Below are positions 41,739 through 50,267 of a stretch of DNA of 64,000 bases, piece after piece. Positions within the stretch are counted from its first letter, which is position 1, and each line of letters begins with the position of its first letter. The stretch covers positions 620,001 to 684,000 of the forward strand of contig NZ_JAEVLS010000001.1 of assembly GCF_016801985.1 (NCBI RefSeq). Reading direction: 5' to 3'. The notes under the pieces were generated by a model. It was not told where the DNA came from, did not search any database, and worked only from the letters and a program-made list of their open reading frames with translations. This DNA is from Steroidobacter gossypii. GTDB taxonomy: Bacteria; Pseudomonadota; Gammaproteobacteria; Steroidobacterales; Steroidobacteraceae. A program made the translations under genes and the position numbers.

Positions 41739-42338
41739 ATGCCACGTTTGTATCTGGTCCGACACGCCAAACCCGCAGCTGCCTGGGGCGAGGACCCCGA
41801 TCCGGGCCTCGACCCCACCGGCATGGAACAGGCACGCGCCACGGCGGAGAGTCTAGCTGGCTCTCTGTCGCGGCTGCCGCTTTACACCAGTCCGTTGCGT
41901 CGCTGTCGCGAGACTGCCGAACCGCTGGCGCAGATCTGGTTCTGCGACGCCGAGCCGATGGCCACGGTGGCGGAGATTCCGTCGCCGCCCATCGATCTGG
42001 CCGCACGTCACGATTGGCTCATCGCTTCCATGCGCGGCACCTGGCAACAGCTGCATGCGAATGCACCCGCCGGTTCGATCGACTATTTGCAATGGCGACG
42101 CACGCTGATCGATGCACTGCTCGGCATGAATCACGACTGCGTGATCTGCACTCATTTCATCGCGATCAATGTCGCGGTGGGCGCCGCGCAGAAGCGCGAC
42201 GAGGTCGTGTGCGTTCGCCCGGACTATGCTTCCGTCACGGTCATCGGCAATGACGATGGCAAGTTGCGACTGATCGAGCTCGGACGCGAAGCCGATACGC
42301 TGGTGCTGGCCAGAACCAGTTCGATTGCCACCCAGTGA
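41739..42338 (+). CDS. SixA-like histidine phosphatase family protein
   Basis: This 199-residue cytoplasmic protein has the histidine phosphatase motif YLVRHAKPA with catalytic His9. Arg residues occur in PLYTSPLRRCRETAEPL, and the second His is in CVICTHFIAINVAV, where a Thr-His pair replaces the usual Ser/Gly-His. Relatives dephosphorylate proteins such as HPt domains (SixA) or small phosphoesters; the substrate is unknown. It follows the zinc-ribbon gene after 26 bases and may belong to the same transcript. Confidence 0.85.
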   Translation: MPRLYLVRHAKPAAAWGEDPDPGLDPTGMEQARATAESLAGSLSRLPLYTSPLRRCRETAEPLAQIWFCDAEPMATVAEIPSPPIDLAARHDWLIASMRGTWQQLHANAPAGSIDYLQWRRTLIDALLGMNHDCVICTHFIAINVAVGAAQKRDEVVCVRPDYASVTVIGNDDGKLRLIELGREADTLVLARTSSIATQ

Positions 42339-42500
42339 GTGCCTGACACGGCGGCAGTGCGCGCTACCAGTCAAAAGACTCGTGATTCAGAGCGCCGAAT
42401 ATTGGCGCCGCTGGCCGGAGACCGGAATGTAACCGCGCTCCTATAATCCGCGACTCCAACGATTCCCCACGCCCGATTCACCAGGCAGGAGTTGCTCATC

Positions 42501-43010
42501 ATGAGTCTGTACGAAGTCTCGATTCCCACGTTCCTGCTGACGCTGCGCAATCTCAAGGCCATTCTGGAAAAAGCGGTCGCGCATGCCGAAGCTCGCAAGT
42601 TCGATCCCAACGTGTTCGCCAGCCAGCGGCTGTTCCCGGACATGCTGCCGCTGAATCGCCAGGTGCAAATCGCCAGCGACGCGGCCAAGGGCGCGGCGGC
42701 GCGCCTGAGCGGCACCGAGCCGCCGAAGTTCGAAGACACCGAGACCACCATGGCGGAGCTGATCGCTCGCGTCAGCAAGACCATCGATTATCTGCAAGGC
42801 TTCAAGCCCGAGCAGTTCGACGGCGCCGACGACCGCATCGTCACCGTGAAAACGCCGCGCAACGAATTCAACTTCAAAGCGCTGGATTACGTGCGCCACT
42901 GGGCGCTGCCGAATTTCTTTTTCCACGTCACCACCGCTTACGCGCTGTTGCGCCATGGCGGCGTGGAGCTTGGCAAGGTGGATTACCTGGGTCCGGTGCC
43001 TCACCTCTGA
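42501..43010 (+). CDS. DUF1993 family protein
   Basis: This 169-residue protein belongs to DUF1993, predicted to adopt a DinB-like four-helix bundle with no established activity. The start SLYEVSIPTFLLTLRNLKAI, the middle RLFPDMLPLNRQVQIASDAA, and the end LPNFFFHVTTAYALLRHGGV with LGKVDYLG are characteristic. The ATG at 42501 follows CAGGAG; a TTG at 42492 is rejected. His in FFFHV and in the preceding helix could bind metal as in DinB proteins. It is convergent with the diiron gene across a hairpin. Confidence 0.9.
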   Translation: MSLYEVSIPTFLLTLRNLKAILEKAVAHAEARKFDPNVFASQRLFPDMLPLNRQVQIASDAAKGAAARLSGTEPPKFEDTETTMAELIARVSKTIDYLQGFKPEQFDGADDRIVTVKTPRNEFNFKALDYVRHWALPNFFFHVTTAYALLRHGGVELGKVDYLGPVPHL

Positions 43011-43020
43011 TTCGATTCGT

Positions 43021-43046
43021 CGGGGCCGGCCCCGCGGCCGGCCCCG
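43021..43046. terminator. Very GC-rich hairpin between convergent genes
   Basis: CGGGGCCGG (43021-43029) pairs perfectly with CCGGCCCCG (43038-43046) around an eight-base loop, 11 bases after the DUF1993 stop and just beyond the end of the diiron gene. No T-run follows. Confidence 0.55.
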
Positions 43047-43058
43047 CAGCGTGCATTG

Positions 43059-44033
43059 CTAGCTCATGATTGGCGCCAGCGCTGCTTGAATTCGCTGCAG
43101 CTGCTGACGCGTGACCATCCCCGACAGCATCCTGTTGAAATGCGATTGCTGCGCGCCCGACACAATGTACTGCCAGCGATAGGCGCGCTGCATGGTGTGG
43201 CGAATCTCGTACTGTTCGGCCGGTGAGAAAGTACGCTCGCACAGGCGCATGAAATAACCCGCGTCCGCCGAGGATTGCGCGCACACCACCTCGTCGAGCA
43301 AACGAAGCAGCGCGATGAAATCGTCGACGGCGATGTCGCGCTCGGCCGGCGAGAGATTGCGATCCTCGCGGCACCATTCGATCTCGTCCATCACGGCATG
43401 CTGGCATTCTTCCAGCCAGTGGAACCGAAACACGTCGCGATACAGATCGGACAGCTGCTCGTCGCGCTCCAGACTTTCGCGATAGTGCGCCTGGGTGAAC
43501 AGCTCGATGTGACAGGTCAGCGCCAGCACCGCCCAGGTGGATTTGTTCAGCACCTGGCGCGCCACTTCGTTGGCGTCGGCGATCAACGCGTAGCCGCCCG
43601 GCATGCGGCCGGCGAGCGCGGCCTCGATGCGACGGAACAGCTCCTGATGTTTCAGCTCTTCGTCGCTGAAACGCACCAGACCTTCCAGCGCCACCTGATC
43701 GCCCAGCCCCTGCTTGCTGGCCAGCTCCAGCGTCTTGGCGCTGATGAAGCGTTCCACCAAGCCGAACAGACAGGCATAGCTGCGGCCCTGCACATGGCTC
43801 ATGGCGCGCTTCTCGTCCACCGTCAAAAAAGTCAGCTCCTCGACTTTGGTGAGGCCGTCGGGCAGGAACTTGCGACGGAAGTCGAAAGCGCGGCCGCGGA
43901 ACACGTCGGCATCAATGTCCCAACGCACTCGTTTGGACGCTTTGATGCAACGCGCGTAGCGGGCGCGGTCGGAATTTTCCTGAAACAGTTTTTCGGCGGC
44001 GGGCGACACCACCATGGCGGCTGCGGCGCTCAT
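43059..44033 (-). CDS. Ferritin-like diiron protein, possibly an N-oxygenase (AurF-type)
   Basis: This 324-residue, mostly helical soluble protein has the complete ligand pattern of a four-helix-bundle diiron centre: Glu94 (GLVERF), Glu126-x-x-His129 (EELKHQ), Glu177 (HIELFTQ) and Glu209-x-x-His212 (EECQHAVMDE). Such E, ExxH, E, ExxH sets occur in AurF-like amine N-oxygenases and related diiron oxygenases or oxidases. I cannot assign a substrate. The start at 44033 is a guess among several in-frame ATGs (44114, 44033, 44015), none with a good ribosome binding site. It follows the hydrolase-LuxR gene on the same strand after 176 bases. Confidence 0.75.
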   Translation of the reverse strand: MSAAAAMVVSPAAEKLFQENSDRARYARCIKASKRVRWDIDADVFRGRAFDFRRKFLPDGLTKVEELTFLTVDEKRAMSHVQGRSYACLFGLVERFISAKTLELASKQGLGDQVALEGLVRFSDEELKHQELFRRIEAALAGRMPGGYALIADANEVARQVLNKSTWAVLALTCHIELFTQAHYRESLERDEQLSDLYRDVFRFHWLEECQHAVMDEIEWCREDRNLSPAERDIAVDDFIALLRLLDEVVCAQSSADAGYFMRLCERTFSPAEQYEIRHTMQRAYRWQYIVSGAQQSHFNRMLSGMVTRQQLQRIQAALAPIMS

Positions 44034-44209
44034 ACGTTTTACTCGCTTGGGCTTTTTCAAAGTGCGCGCATGGTGCGGATTTGTGGCCCGCTCCGCATGA
44101 GGCGGAAGGCTCATTTGCGCGCGTCAAAGCCGGGACAAACGTCCTACTTCGGCGCCGCCTACGGCGGCGGAGTACATCCTGTACCCGGGGCAGCCTGTTT
44201 AGACCGCAT

Positions 44210-45277
44210 CTAGGTCACGCCGCGATCCCGCGCCACCACGATGGCTCGGGCACGAGAATCGACGCCGAGCTTCTCGAAAATATTGGTGAGATGGTTGCGC
44301 ACCGTTTTCTCGCTGATGAACAGGCGCGTGGCGATTTCACTGTTGGCCGCACCTTGCGCCACCAATCGCAGGATGGCGTTTTCGCGCGCGGTCAGCTCTT
44401 CCAGATCCACTTGAGTCGCGGGGCCGTCGACCATGGGCCTCGAGATGACCCCCATGCATTCGTCGAAGCACTCGCAGAAGCGTGCCCACGCCGGTTCGCT
44501 CTCGATGAGAATGTGATTGCGACTCTCCAGTGTCACGAACCGTGCATTGGGAATCTCCGCGGCGAGCAGCCGGCCCTGCTCGAACGGAATGCGAGCATCG
44601 CCGCGGGCATGCACCACCATGGTCGGCACTTTCACCTTCGGCAACAACGCTCGCACGTTGATCTGCCCGAAGGCTTCGATGATGCGCGCCGCGATCTCCG
44701 GTTGCGTGGTGGTGCGCATGAGATCCGCGAACCAGCGCACTTGTTCAGTGGTGGCGTCGGGAATGAACAGAGAAGCAAACAACAGGCGGAAGGCCGGATT
44801 TTCCTGGCCCCAGCCCTGGCGAATCAATTCCACCAACGCTTCGCCGTGCCGCCGCGACTCCTCGCCTCGCTGCGCCCAACCCTCCGAATAGCAGCCATAC
44901 AACACCAGCTGCGTGACGCGCTCGGGATGTCGCACGGCGTACTCGATACAGGCTGCGCCGCCTTGTGAGATACCGAGCAGCGGAAATCTTTCCAGATCGG
45001 AAGCATCGATGATGGCTTCGAGGTCCGCCACCTGCGCCTCGTGTGACAGGTCGGGGACATCCCAGTCGGACAGCCCGCAGCCGCGCGGATCGAAACGAAT
45101 CAGCTGACGGCCCGACGATAGATAGCGAAACCAGTGCCGCCACACCGGGCTGCGCCAGTCGAATTCCAGGTGCGACAGCCAGTTGGCCGACTTCACCAGC
45201 GGCGGCCCGTGCCCGGAAGTGGCTACTGCCAGCCGCGTACCGTCGGCGGATTTGATGAAGCGAATCGTTTGCTGCAT
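44210..45277 (-). CDS. Alpha/beta-hydrolase fused to a LuxR-type DNA-binding domain
   Basis: The 355-residue protein couples an enzyme fold to a transcription factor. The hydrolase domain (about 5-275) keeps a full candidate triad: Ser104 in the elbow GISQGG, Asp227 in VVHARGD and His255 in SRNHI. It also keeps the oxyanion-type strand DPRGCGLSDW. The C-terminal helix-turn-helix (about 293-350; LTARENAILRLVAQGAANSE, FISEKTVRNHLTNIFEKLGV) is of the LuxR/NarL class. It may act as a one-component regulator whose hydrolase domain binds or cleaves an ester, lactone or amide signal. It starts 49 bases after the exporter permease gene on the same strand. The start codon at 45277 is preferred over 45289. 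Confidence 0.88.
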   Translation of the reverse strand: MQQTIRFIKSADGTRLAVATSGHGPPLVKSANWLSHLEFDWRSPVWRHWFRYLSSGRQLIRFDPRGCGLSDWDVPDLSHEAQVADLEAIIDASDLERFPLLGISQGGAACIEYAVRHPERVTQLVLYGCYSEGWAQRGEESRRHGEALVELIRQGWGQENPAFRLLFASLFIPDATTEQVRWFADLMRTTTQPEIAARIIEAFGQINVRALLPKVKVPTMVVHARGDARIPFEQGRLLAAEIPNARFVTLESRNHILIESEPAWARFCECFDECMGVISRPMVDGPATQVDLEELTARENAILRLVAQGAANSEIATRLFISEKTVRNHLTNIFEKLGVDSRARAIVVARDRGVT

Positions 45278-45326
45278 GGGGGGCCCCAACCCGCCCCCAG
45301 AATAACCCGAACCGGGGCGCTGGCGA

Positions 45327-46511
45327 CTAGACCGCCCTTAAGGCCATGGCGACTGGCAGGCGCGCCGCCCGCACGGCAGGAAACAGTCCGCCGAGCACAC
45401 CGATGATGCAGGCCCAGACGATGCCCAGAATCATCAGCTGCGGGCTGACGCTCAGCTCGAACACCATCTGGCCCATGCCGCCACCGGAGGTGCTCACGGT
45501 GTTGCCGTTGAAGAACAACCAGGCGATCAGCGCACCGATCGCGCCGCCGATCAACGCCAGCACCAACGCCTCGGCCAGCACCGACATCACCATCGCCGTC
45601 GAGCCAAAACCCAGGGCTCGCAACGTCGCGATCTCCTGTAGTCGCGCGCTCACAGCCGAGTACATGGTGTTGAGCGCGGCGAACACCGCACCCACCGCCA
45701 TGATGCCGCCCACCACATAGGCGATCACGGAGATGATGGTGCTTAGGGTCTTGGATTGCTGCTGGTAATACTCGCGCTCGCGCACCACATCCACACTCAA
45801 TCCCGGATTGGAGCTCAACGAATCCTTGAACGCCTGAAACGCGGCCGGCGACTCCAGCAGCGCCGTAACGCTTTGGAAGGCGCCGCGCTTGTCGATGGAG
45901 ATCAGCGTCTCCGCGTCCGTCATCAGCGAGGACTCGTGCGCATCTCCGCCCGTCTCGAAGATGCCGACCACCGTCCAGTTGGCGCCGCGCGATGTGACGA
46001 CATCGCCGATGTTCAAGCCCTTGAACTGCGCATGCGCCGATTTGCCGACGATGATTTCCGTGACCGCCGGCTGAAACATCCGGCCCTCGACGATCTTCAG
46101 CTCCGGTCGCAGTTGCTGGAGCTTCGGCCCCACGCCACGCAGGATGGCGTTGACCTCCGAATCGTCCTCTTTCTTGCGCAAGCTCAGAATGCGCATGGTC
46201 TCCGCGGACAAGATGGGCTCGCCCTGCGCATCGCGTTTGATGCCCGCACCGTCGACGATCAGTCGCGCCGAATCGCGATCCAGCGCGCTCGAAGTCTCGG
46301 CGATGGAGCCATTGCGCATCACGATGGCGCGATCCTCGCGCCCGGTGTTCTCCATGGTCTGGATCAAGCCGGTAGACATGGCGAGCACGGAAACCAGCAC
46401 GGCCACCACGCCGGCGATGCCGATCACCACGACCAGCGACGTGCTCACCCGCTGCGGCAGGCTGCGAAAGTTCATGCCGGTCACGGCGCCAATCTGACGG
46501 AACATCTTCAT
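45327..46511 (-). CDS. ABC transporter permease, FtsX/MacB-like (second)
   Basis: The 394-residue protein has the MacB/FtsX layout: one N-terminal helix (about 19-45, STSLVVVIGIAGVVAVLVSV), a large periplasmic domain (about 46-270; MFQPAVTEIIVGKSAHAQFK, WTVVGIFETGGDAHESSLM) and three C-terminal helices (about 275-385). Such permeases move lipoproteins, peptides or macrolides outward by a mechanotransmission cycle rather than by a channel. It lies 13 bases after a second FtsX-like permease gene, and the pair probably forms a heterodimer with the upstream ATPase, as in LolCDE-like systems. The start at 46511 (MKMFRQIG) is chosen at the first helix. Confidence 0.9.
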   Translation of the reverse strand: MKMFRQIGAVTGMNFRSLPQRVSTSLVVVIGIAGVVAVLVSVLAMSTGLIQTMENTGREDRAIVMRNGSIAETSSALDRDSARLIVDGAGIKRDAQGEPILSAETMRILSLRKKEDDSEVNAILRGVGPKLQQLRPELKIVEGRMFQPAVTEIIVGKSAHAQFKGLNIGDVVTSRGANWTVVGIFETGGDAHESSLMTDAETLISIDKRGAFQSVTALLESPAAFQAFKDSLSSNPGLSVDVVREREYYQQQSKTLSTIISVIAYVVGGIMAVGAVFAALNTMYSAVSARLQEIATLRALGFGSTAMVMSVLAEALVLALIGGAIGALIAWLFFNGNTVSTSGGGMGQMVFELSVSPQLMILGIVWACIIGVLGGLFPAVRAARLPVAMALRAV

Positions 46512-46524
46512 GATTCGCTCTCGC

Positions 46525-47676
46525 TCAGCGCCCTGCCAATGCATCCACGATGTTCAGCTGGCGCGCGCGCCACGCGGGCGGAAAGCCGCTGACGAACGCC
46601 ACCAGCACCGCGATGCCCGCGCCCATGGTCGCAACGATCGCGGGCATCGAGAAGTCGCCGAACAGCTTCTGCAACGCCGGCGACTCGAACACCAGCGCCG
46701 CGACGGCGATGCCCAACCCGGCAGCAAACAAACACAACAGCAGCGCTTCGGTCAGCACCAAGACCAGCACCTTGGTATCGGAGAAGCCGAGCGTCTTCAG
46801 CACGGCCAGCTCGGACGTTCTCTCGCGCACCGATTGCATCATGGTGTTGGCGGTGAGGAACAACAGAGTGAACAGCACCGCACCGACGATCGCGTTGGCG
46901 ATGAAGTTGATGTCGCCGAGCTGCTTGAGCTGCGATTGCGCCAGCGCATATTCGGTCTGGGTGCGCGTCTCCACCGATGAGTTGGCGAACAGTGCATCGA
47001 TGTCACGGGAGACGCGCTCCGCCTGCTTCGGATCCTGCACGGAAACGATGTAATAGTGGGTCTCGCCGGTACCGAACTGGCGCGCCTCGTCGAAGTAGCT
47101 CCAGTTCAGATAGAACGACGGGAAGCCCGCGCCATAGGCACTGGCGTCGAAGGTGCCGACGATGTCGAACTCCCAGGTGTTGCTGCCCGACTTGTTGGTC
47201 CAGATCGAGGTGCCGATGGGGATTCGGTCGCCGATCTTCCACCCGTACTGGGCCGCCAGCGCTTCTCCGACCAGCACGCCGGTGCGCGTCTTCGCCATGG
47301 CTTCGATGTATTCGGGCTTGATCTTGATTTCTTTATAGACCCTGAACAGCTCGACGGCGTCGGTGGCGAACGCCGGGATCGGCTTGCGCGCGTCCTGGAA
47401 GTAGCCGCCGAAGTAAGCCCACAGCGACACTGCACGCACGCCCGGCACCGAGCGGATCCGCGACAGATACGAGATCGGCATACCGTCCGTCATGCTGGTG
47501 CGCGCCGAAACATACAGGCGATCCACGTCGAGATTGGCCATGGCCGTGCCGAAGCCCTGGTTGATCCCTTGCAGCAGCCCGAACAGCAGGAACGCGATCA
47601 CGATCGAAATCATCGTGAACACGGTGCGCGTCTTCTTGCGCCACAGGCCGGCCCAGACGAGCCCGAAATATTTCAT
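46525..47676 (-). CDS. ABC transporter permease, FtsX/MacB-like (first)
   Basis: The 383-residue protein has an N-terminal basic start (MKYFGLVWAGLWRKKTRTVF) and helix (about 19-40), a periplasmic domain (about 41-260; DRLYVSARTSMTDGMPISYL, WTNKSGSNTWEFDIVGTFDA) and three C-terminal helices. The coupling region carries SVRERTSELAVLKTLGFSDT, typical of FtsX permeases. It differs in sequence from the neighbouring permease, so the complex is likely asymmetric. Its start overlaps the stop of the ATPase gene (ATGA). The cargo is unknown; no periplasmic adaptor or TolC gene is adjacent. Confidence 0.9.
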   Translation of the reverse strand: MKYFGLVWAGLWRKKTRTVFTMISIVIAFLLFGLLQGINQGFGTAMANLDVDRLYVSARTSMTDGMPISYLSRIRSVPGVRAVSLWAYFGGYFQDARKPIPAFATDAVELFRVYKEIKIKPEYIEAMAKTRTGVLVGEALAAQYGWKIGDRIPIGTSIWTNKSGSNTWEFDIVGTFDASAYGAGFPSFYLNWSYFDEARQFGTGETHYYIVSVQDPKQAERVSRDIDALFANSSVETRTQTEYALAQSQLKQLGDINFIANAIVGAVLFTLLFLTANTMMQSVRERTSELAVLKTLGFSDTKVLVLVLTEALLLCLFAAGLGIAVAALVFESPALQKLFGDFSMPAIVATMGAGIAVLVAFVSGFPPAWRARQLNIVDALAGR

Positions 47677-48365
47677 GCCGCGCGCCTCGCGTCGTTGGTG
47701 AGACGTCCCTTGTCGAGGTGCAATTCGCGCGAAGCGTATTCGGCCGCCTTGGGATCGTGGGTCACCATCACGATGGTCTTGTTCTGACTGCGGTTCAACG
47801 CCTGCAGCAGATTCATGATCTCTTCGGCGTTCTGGCGATCGAGATCGCCGGTGGGCTCGTCGCAGACCAGCAGTGTTGGATCGGAAACGATGGCGCGCGC
47901 GATAGCCACGCGCTGCTGCTGACCGCCGGACAGTTCGTTCGGTTTGTGTCGGGCGCGGTCGGCGAGACCGACCAGCTCCAACGCCAGCTGCACGCGGCGA
48001 CGCCGCTCCGACTTGGACAGGCTGGTCAGCAGCAGAGGCACTTCGACATTGGCCTCGGCGGTCAGCACCGGCAGCAGGTTATAGAACTGAAAAATGAATC
48101 CGATGTGTCGGGCGCGCCAGTCCGACAGGCTGCCCCGGGACAATTGGTCGATGCGATCGCCCGCGACCAGCACCTCGCCGCTGGTGGGCTGGTCCAGACC
48201 GGCCACCAGATTCAGCAGCGTGGTCTTTCCCGAACCGGACGGCCCCATCAGCGCCAGGAACTCGCCGGTCTCGATGCTCAGATCGACGCCGTGGAGCACC
48301 TCCACTTTCTGCTTGCCGCGAACATAGCTCTTGGTGACATTGCGCAGGGTGACGAGTGCAGTCAT
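47673..48365 (-). CDS. ABC transporter ATP-binding protein (MacB/LolD-like)
   Basis: This 230-residue ATPase powers the two downstream FtsX-like permeases. Walker A is GPSGSGKTT (about 41-49), the Q-loop lies in FIFQFYNLLPVLTAEANVEV, the signature is LSGGQQQRVAIARA, Walker B is LLVCDEPTGDLD and the H-loop is MVTHDPKAAEYA. Length and the FQFYNLLP and GDLD motifs match the MacB/LolD/FtsE class. It is the first gene of the exporter operon and overlaps the next gene by four bases. Confidence 0.95.
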   Translation of the reverse strand: MTALVTLRNVTKSYVRGKQKVEVLHGVDLSIETGEFLALMGPSGSGKTTLLNLVAGLDQPTSGEVLVAGDRIDQLSRGSLSDWRARHIGFIFQFYNLLPVLTAEANVEVPLLLTSLSKSERRRRVQLALELVGLADRARHKPNELSGGQQQRVAIARAIVSDPTLLVCDEPTGDLDRQNAEEIMNLLQALNRSQNKTIVMVTHDPKAAEYASRELHLDKGRLTNDARRAA

Positions 48366-48483
48366 GGCGCTGATCCGTGTCGGCTCCTGAAGGCGCGGCA
48401 GTGTACCGGCTCGATAGCGACACGTCAGGGGTTTGCCGGCGAAATGCGGCTGAACGCCGGCAACGATCGAATCGGGCAGCCGG

Positions 48484-49734
48484 CTAAGCCGGCGCCGCCG
48501 CGGGCTGCGTCTGCAGTCTCTGCTCGCGAATCGGCAGATTCACGATTGCGGCCAGCAGCGCCAGCGCGATGTCCGCATACCACATCCATTGATACGAATC
48601 GGTCTGCGACAGCACGATGCCGCCCAGCCAGGCGCCAAGGAAACCGCCGATCTGGTGCGACAACAAGGTCAGTCCGAACAGCGTCGCGAGATAGCGCGTG
48701 CCGAACAGTTTGCCGACCAGCCCCGCCGTGGGCGGCACCGTTGCCAGCCATGTCACACCGAGCGCAGCGGCGAACACATAGATGTTGAGCGCCGTCTTGG
48801 GCATCACGATGTAGATCGCGATGATCACGGCCCGGCTCGCATACACCCACGCCAGCAGATACTTCATGCGATAGCGCTGGCCGAGCCAACCGATGCCGAG
48901 GCTGCCCAGGACGTTGAACAGTCCGATCAGGGCCAGCGATTTGGCCGCCACGTCCGGCATCATCCCACACAGCTTCAGGTCGTTGGGGAAATGCGTCACC
49001 AGGAAGGCGATGTGAAACCCGCAGGTGAAGAATCCGGCGTGCAGACACAAGTAGCTGGGATTGCGAATTGCCTCGCGCAGCTGCTCGGTCAATGAAATGT
49101 GCGCGGTGGCCACGGCCGCCTTGGCCGATGCAGCTGCATTGCTCGCCGAGCGCAGCAAAGGCAGCACCAACGGAATCGTCAGCAATGCGGCGAACGCCGT
49201 AGCAAACATTGCGGTGGTCCAGCCCGCTGCGCTGATGATGAGCTGCACGGCCGGCGCAAACACGGACTGCCCGATCGAACCGCCGGCGTTGATGATGCCC
49301 GAGGCCATCGAGCGCTTTTCCGGCGGCAGCTGTTGAGCGGCGATGCCGATCAGGATGGAGAAACTTCCCGCCGCTGCACCGGCTGCTCCGAGCACGCCCA
49401 TGGTCAGCAGCAAACCGCCGCTCGACGTCATGAACGGCGTGAGCACCGAGCCGAGCGCCAACATGAATGCGCCTGCGACGATCACTCTCACCGCACCGAA
49501 TTTATCGGCGAGCGCTCCAAACACCGGCTGCGCGGCGCCGAACACGAACTGGCCAACCGCGAGCGCAAAACTGAAAGCAACGATCGTGACGCCGGTGGTT
49601 TCCGTGATGGGCAACAGGAACAAACCCGAGGTCTGCCGTATGCCCATGGTGATGAGGAGGATGGCGGCCGCCGCGAGAATCAGTCCGAGAGTGCCGGCGG
49701 TCGCGGGAGCATGAGGCGCGGTCGATGTACTCAT
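48484..49734 (-). CDS. MFS transporter (NarK/OxlT-like or monocarboxylate-type)
   Basis: The 416-residue protein has 12 hydrophobic helices. Helix 1 is ILLITMGIRQTSGLFLLPIT, helix 2 with its loop is VFGALADKFGAVRVIVAGAF, and the second half begins near ISLTEQLREAIRNPSYLCLH, resembling the oxalate/formate and monocarboxylate branch of MFS. SIGQSVFAPAVQLIISAAGW and TAGLVGKLFGTRYLATLFGL fit that branch. The substrate is unknown. The start at 49734 is selected by alignment; an extension to 49833 lacks support. It lies upstream of the ABC exporter genes on the same strand but 118 bases away, so co-transcription is uncertain. Confidence 0.88.
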   Translation of the reverse strand: MSTSTAPHAPATAGTLGLILAAAAILLITMGIRQTSGLFLLPITETTGVTIVAFSFALAVGQFVFGAAQPVFGALADKFGAVRVIVAGAFMLALGSVLTPFMTSSGGLLLTMGVLGAAGAAAGSFSILIGIAAQQLPPEKRSMASGIINAGGSIGQSVFAPAVQLIISAAGWTTAMFATAFAALLTIPLVLPLLRSASNAAASAKAAVATAHISLTEQLREAIRNPSYLCLHAGFFTCGFHIAFLVTHFPNDLKLCGMMPDVAAKSLALIGLFNVLGSLGIGWLGQRYRMKYLLAWVYASRAVIIAIYIVMPKTALNIYVFAAALGVTWLATVPPTAGLVGKLFGTRYLATLFGLTLLSHQIGGFLGAWLGGIVLSQTDSYQWMWYADIALALLAAIVNLPIREQRLQTQPAAAPA

Positions 49735-49889
49735 AAGGCGCGGCAGTATTGCGCGTTCGGTGGCCGCCTCACAGATACAGTTGAGTGAGAAGTAGTCACC
49801 ACTCTGATGACGCAAACTCCTCAATGGCTGCAATCGTCTGCAGCCGTCCCTTATGATTCCGCGCCTTTGTTTAGGATGGCTGATCGATC

Positions 49890-50255
49890 ATGAAGATCTC
49901 TTCAATCATGGTGGTGCGCATCGCCGTCGCGGCGATGTTCGTCATCCACGGCGTGGCGCGGGTCTGGTACGAGGCGGTCGGCCCGTTCGGGCCGTTTCTG
50001 GAATCGCGCGGCTTGCCTTTCGGCCTCGCGTGGGCCTGGGCGGTGACGATCATCGAGATCGTCGGCGGCACGCTGCTCGCGCTCGGCCGCTACACCGCGC
50101 CGCTTGCTTGTTATTTCATCATCCAGACCGCGCTGGGCATCTGGTGGGTGCACTGGAAGGCAGGCTGGTTCGTGGTCGGCCTGGGCCGCAACGGCATGGA
50201 ATATAGCGTGCTGATCATCGCCTGCCTGGTGGCGGTGCTGCTCGGGAAGAAATAG
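49890..50255 (+). CDS. DoxX family membrane protein
   Basis: This 121-residue protein with four membrane helices is of DoxX/SURF4-like type. The N-terminal helix MVVRIAVAAMFVIHGVARVW, the loop FGPFLESRGLPFGLAWAWAV and the second helix VTIIEIVGGTLLALGRYTAP are characteristic. Related proteins take part in quinol oxidase assembly or thiol-redox membrane complexes; no role is established for this group. It is convergent with the WYL regulator gene, with a 12-base gap. Confidence 0.88.
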   Translation: MKISSIMVVRIAVAAMFVIHGVARVWYEAVGPFGPFLESRGLPFGLAWAWAVTIIEIVGGTLLALGRYTAPLACYFIIQTALGIWWVHWKAGWFVVGLGRNGMEYSVLIIACLVAVLLGKK

Positions 50256-50267
50256 TTCGGCGCGCGC

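Noticed and set aside
33198-43046. Hairpins in convergent gaps as classical Rho-independent terminators
   Set aside because: The stems are strong but lack T-runs, so I list them as terminator-like hairpins at reduced confidence rather than as standard intrinsic terminators.
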